Assembly: GCA_965555375.1 (NCBI GenBank) | Contig: CBEWDL010000029.1 | Span: forward strand, 1 to 24,840 | Length of the DNA: 24,840 bases | Origin: CBDVBL01 sp965555375 | GTDB lineage: Bacteria > Zixibacteria > MSB-5A5 > UBA10806 | Direction: 5' to 3' | In this document: positions 24,133 through 24,840 of the stretch, piece by piece | Numbering within the stretch: the stretch's first letter is position 1 | How the letters are laid out: each line of letters starts with the position of its first letter | Position numbers and translations under genes: made by a program | Notes under the pieces: generated by a model | Seen by the model: only the letters and a program-made list of their open reading frames with translations | What the model was told of the DNA's origin: nothing | Database searches by the model: none

Positions 24133-24840
24133 ACCAGCATCTCCTCGACAATTCTCTCTACTTCAAGAAATCTTTTCTCCCAGGTATGATTCTGTGATTC
24201 TTCATAGGCTTTATGTCTATTCGAAGCTCGAATTATTCCCTCGAGTGAGAGAATCTCCTCGATCCCAACGACGAAATCATCGTGGTTCATTGCAATTCTT
24301 ACGAGATCGTTGAAACATCGGGCTTCCGGCATTTCGGATGAAACGACCGGCAAACCCGCCGCTATATATTCATACAGCTTCAAAGGGGAACATCCTCTGG
24401 CGATATCATCAACTTTATAAGGATTCAGGGCGACATCGCACCAGGCGAGATAATCGGGAAGGCGATCATAATCTTTCCGTCCCAACAAATGCACGTTTTC
24501 TAAATTCTTCAACAGTCCAATATCCGTCATTTCGGGGCCGATCATGACTATTTGCCAATGGGGTCGCGATATCGCAGTATGCCTGAGCAGCTCCAGGTCA
24601 AGCCAGTATGCTATGCCGCCCACAAATACCAATCTCGGTCTCGGTATCACCTTCAGGTCTTCCGGTTCCGGACAACTCCCCGATAAGGCCTTATTGAAAT
24701 GAGAGACGTTTGCTGCATTCGGAACTACATGAATGTTGTCGTTAAACCGATCCCTGGTATCTTTGAGTACATCCGTAGTGGTAATCGCGGCATCAACAGA
24801 TCCGAGCGTTTCCGCTTCCTGCTTTTTGACAACTTCTTCC
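24129..24840 (-). CDS. TuaH-like glycosyltransferase, 5' end beyond the window (partial)
   Basis: The last 236 residues of a glycosyltransferase whose start lies past the right edge: the frame is open without a stop to 24840. A GTG at 24650 is not the start, because the 63 codons before it encode the expected family sequence, including DAAITTTDVLKD and HVVPNAANVSHF. The visible part has PRPRLVFVGGIAYWLD (about 66-81 of the visible chain), LGRKDYDRLPDYLAWCDV and SPLKLYEYIAAGLPVVSSE, matching TuaH-type GT4 enzymes, founded on a teichuronic-acid glycosyltransferase. Donor and acceptor are unknown. It overlaps the next gene by 4 bases (ATGA) and belongs to the same polysaccharide operon, which therefore continues outside the window. 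Confidence 0.88.
   Translation of the reverse strand, partial: EEVVKKQEAETLGSVDAAITTTDVLKDTRDRFNDNIHVVPNAANVSHFNKALSGSCPEPEDLKVIPRPRLVFVGGIAYWLDLELLRHTAISRPHWQIVMIGPEMTDIGLLKNLENVHLLGRKDYDRLPDYLAWCDVALNPYKVDDIARGCSPLKLYEYIAAGLPVVSSEMPEARCFNDLVRIAMNHDDFVVGIEEILSLEGIIRASNRHKAYEESQNHTWEKRFLEVERIVEEMLV

Noticed and set aside
24648..24650. A GTG codon as the start of the edge glycosyltransferase
   Set aside because: The frame stays open for 63 more codons to the edge and encodes family-typical sequence, so the gene is cut by the window.

Overview
The window reads as a chromosomal segment of an uncultured-type Gram-negative bacterium, most likely from the FCB superphylum (the Zixibacteria, KSB1 and Marinimicrobia-like lineages are the best guess). 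The reasons are a short (284 aa) primary-type sigma factor without region 1.1, a secreted peptidase ending in a 'QNYPNPFN' FlgD-like / type A sorting domain, a PorV-like outer-membrane barrel, and a Wzi-like outer-membrane protein. The lineage is inferred from these protein styles; no 16S rRNA or other taxonomic marker is present. No rRNA, tRNA, CRISPR array, insertion sequence or phage gene was found.

Left part (1-5680): a sigma factor and an HtrA/DegP-type periplasmic protease lie on the minus strand, with a good TTGACA/TATCTT promoter in front of the protease. Across a 457-base gap, a second, divergent trypsin-like PDZ protease runs on the plus strand, followed by a tiny PspC-domain protein, a terminator-like hairpin and a DUF4184-type membrane protein. 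The theme is envelope quality control and stress. Middle-left (5680-9443): a cluster of dispersed-repeat-like palindromes, then a coupled trkA-trkH potassium-uptake pair and a ferritin-like/rubrerythrin-type diiron protein, all on the minus strand.

Centre (9443-13800): two divergent promoters of identical design (TTGACA-N16-TATTTT) drive the ferritin-like gene leftward and a 1283-residue secreted subtilisin-family peptidase rightward. The peptidase is closed by a strong terminator. A second hairpin just beyond it faces the other way and ends the next operon.

Right part (13827-24840): eight tightly packed minus-strand genes form the 3' end of a surface polysaccharide operon that continues past the window edge. 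In transcription order they are a TuaH-like glycosyltransferase (cut by the edge), a GT4 glycosyltransferase, a fused alcohol dehydrogenase/Gfo-Idh-MocA oxidoreductase, a WbuB-like glycosyltransferase, a WcaJ/WbaP-type initiating sugar-phosphate transferase, a response-regulator receiver domain fused to a membrane/nucleotide-fold module resembling the non-catalytic half of such a transferase, a Wzi-like outer-membrane protein, and a PorV-like barrel with an FlgD-like C-terminus. Together they suggest lipid-linked repeat-unit synthesis, modification and surface attachment of a capsule or exopolysaccharide. The receiver-domain fusion, lying directly beside the full-length transferase, is the most unusual item in the window and may be a phosphorylation-controlled regulator of polysaccharide initiation.
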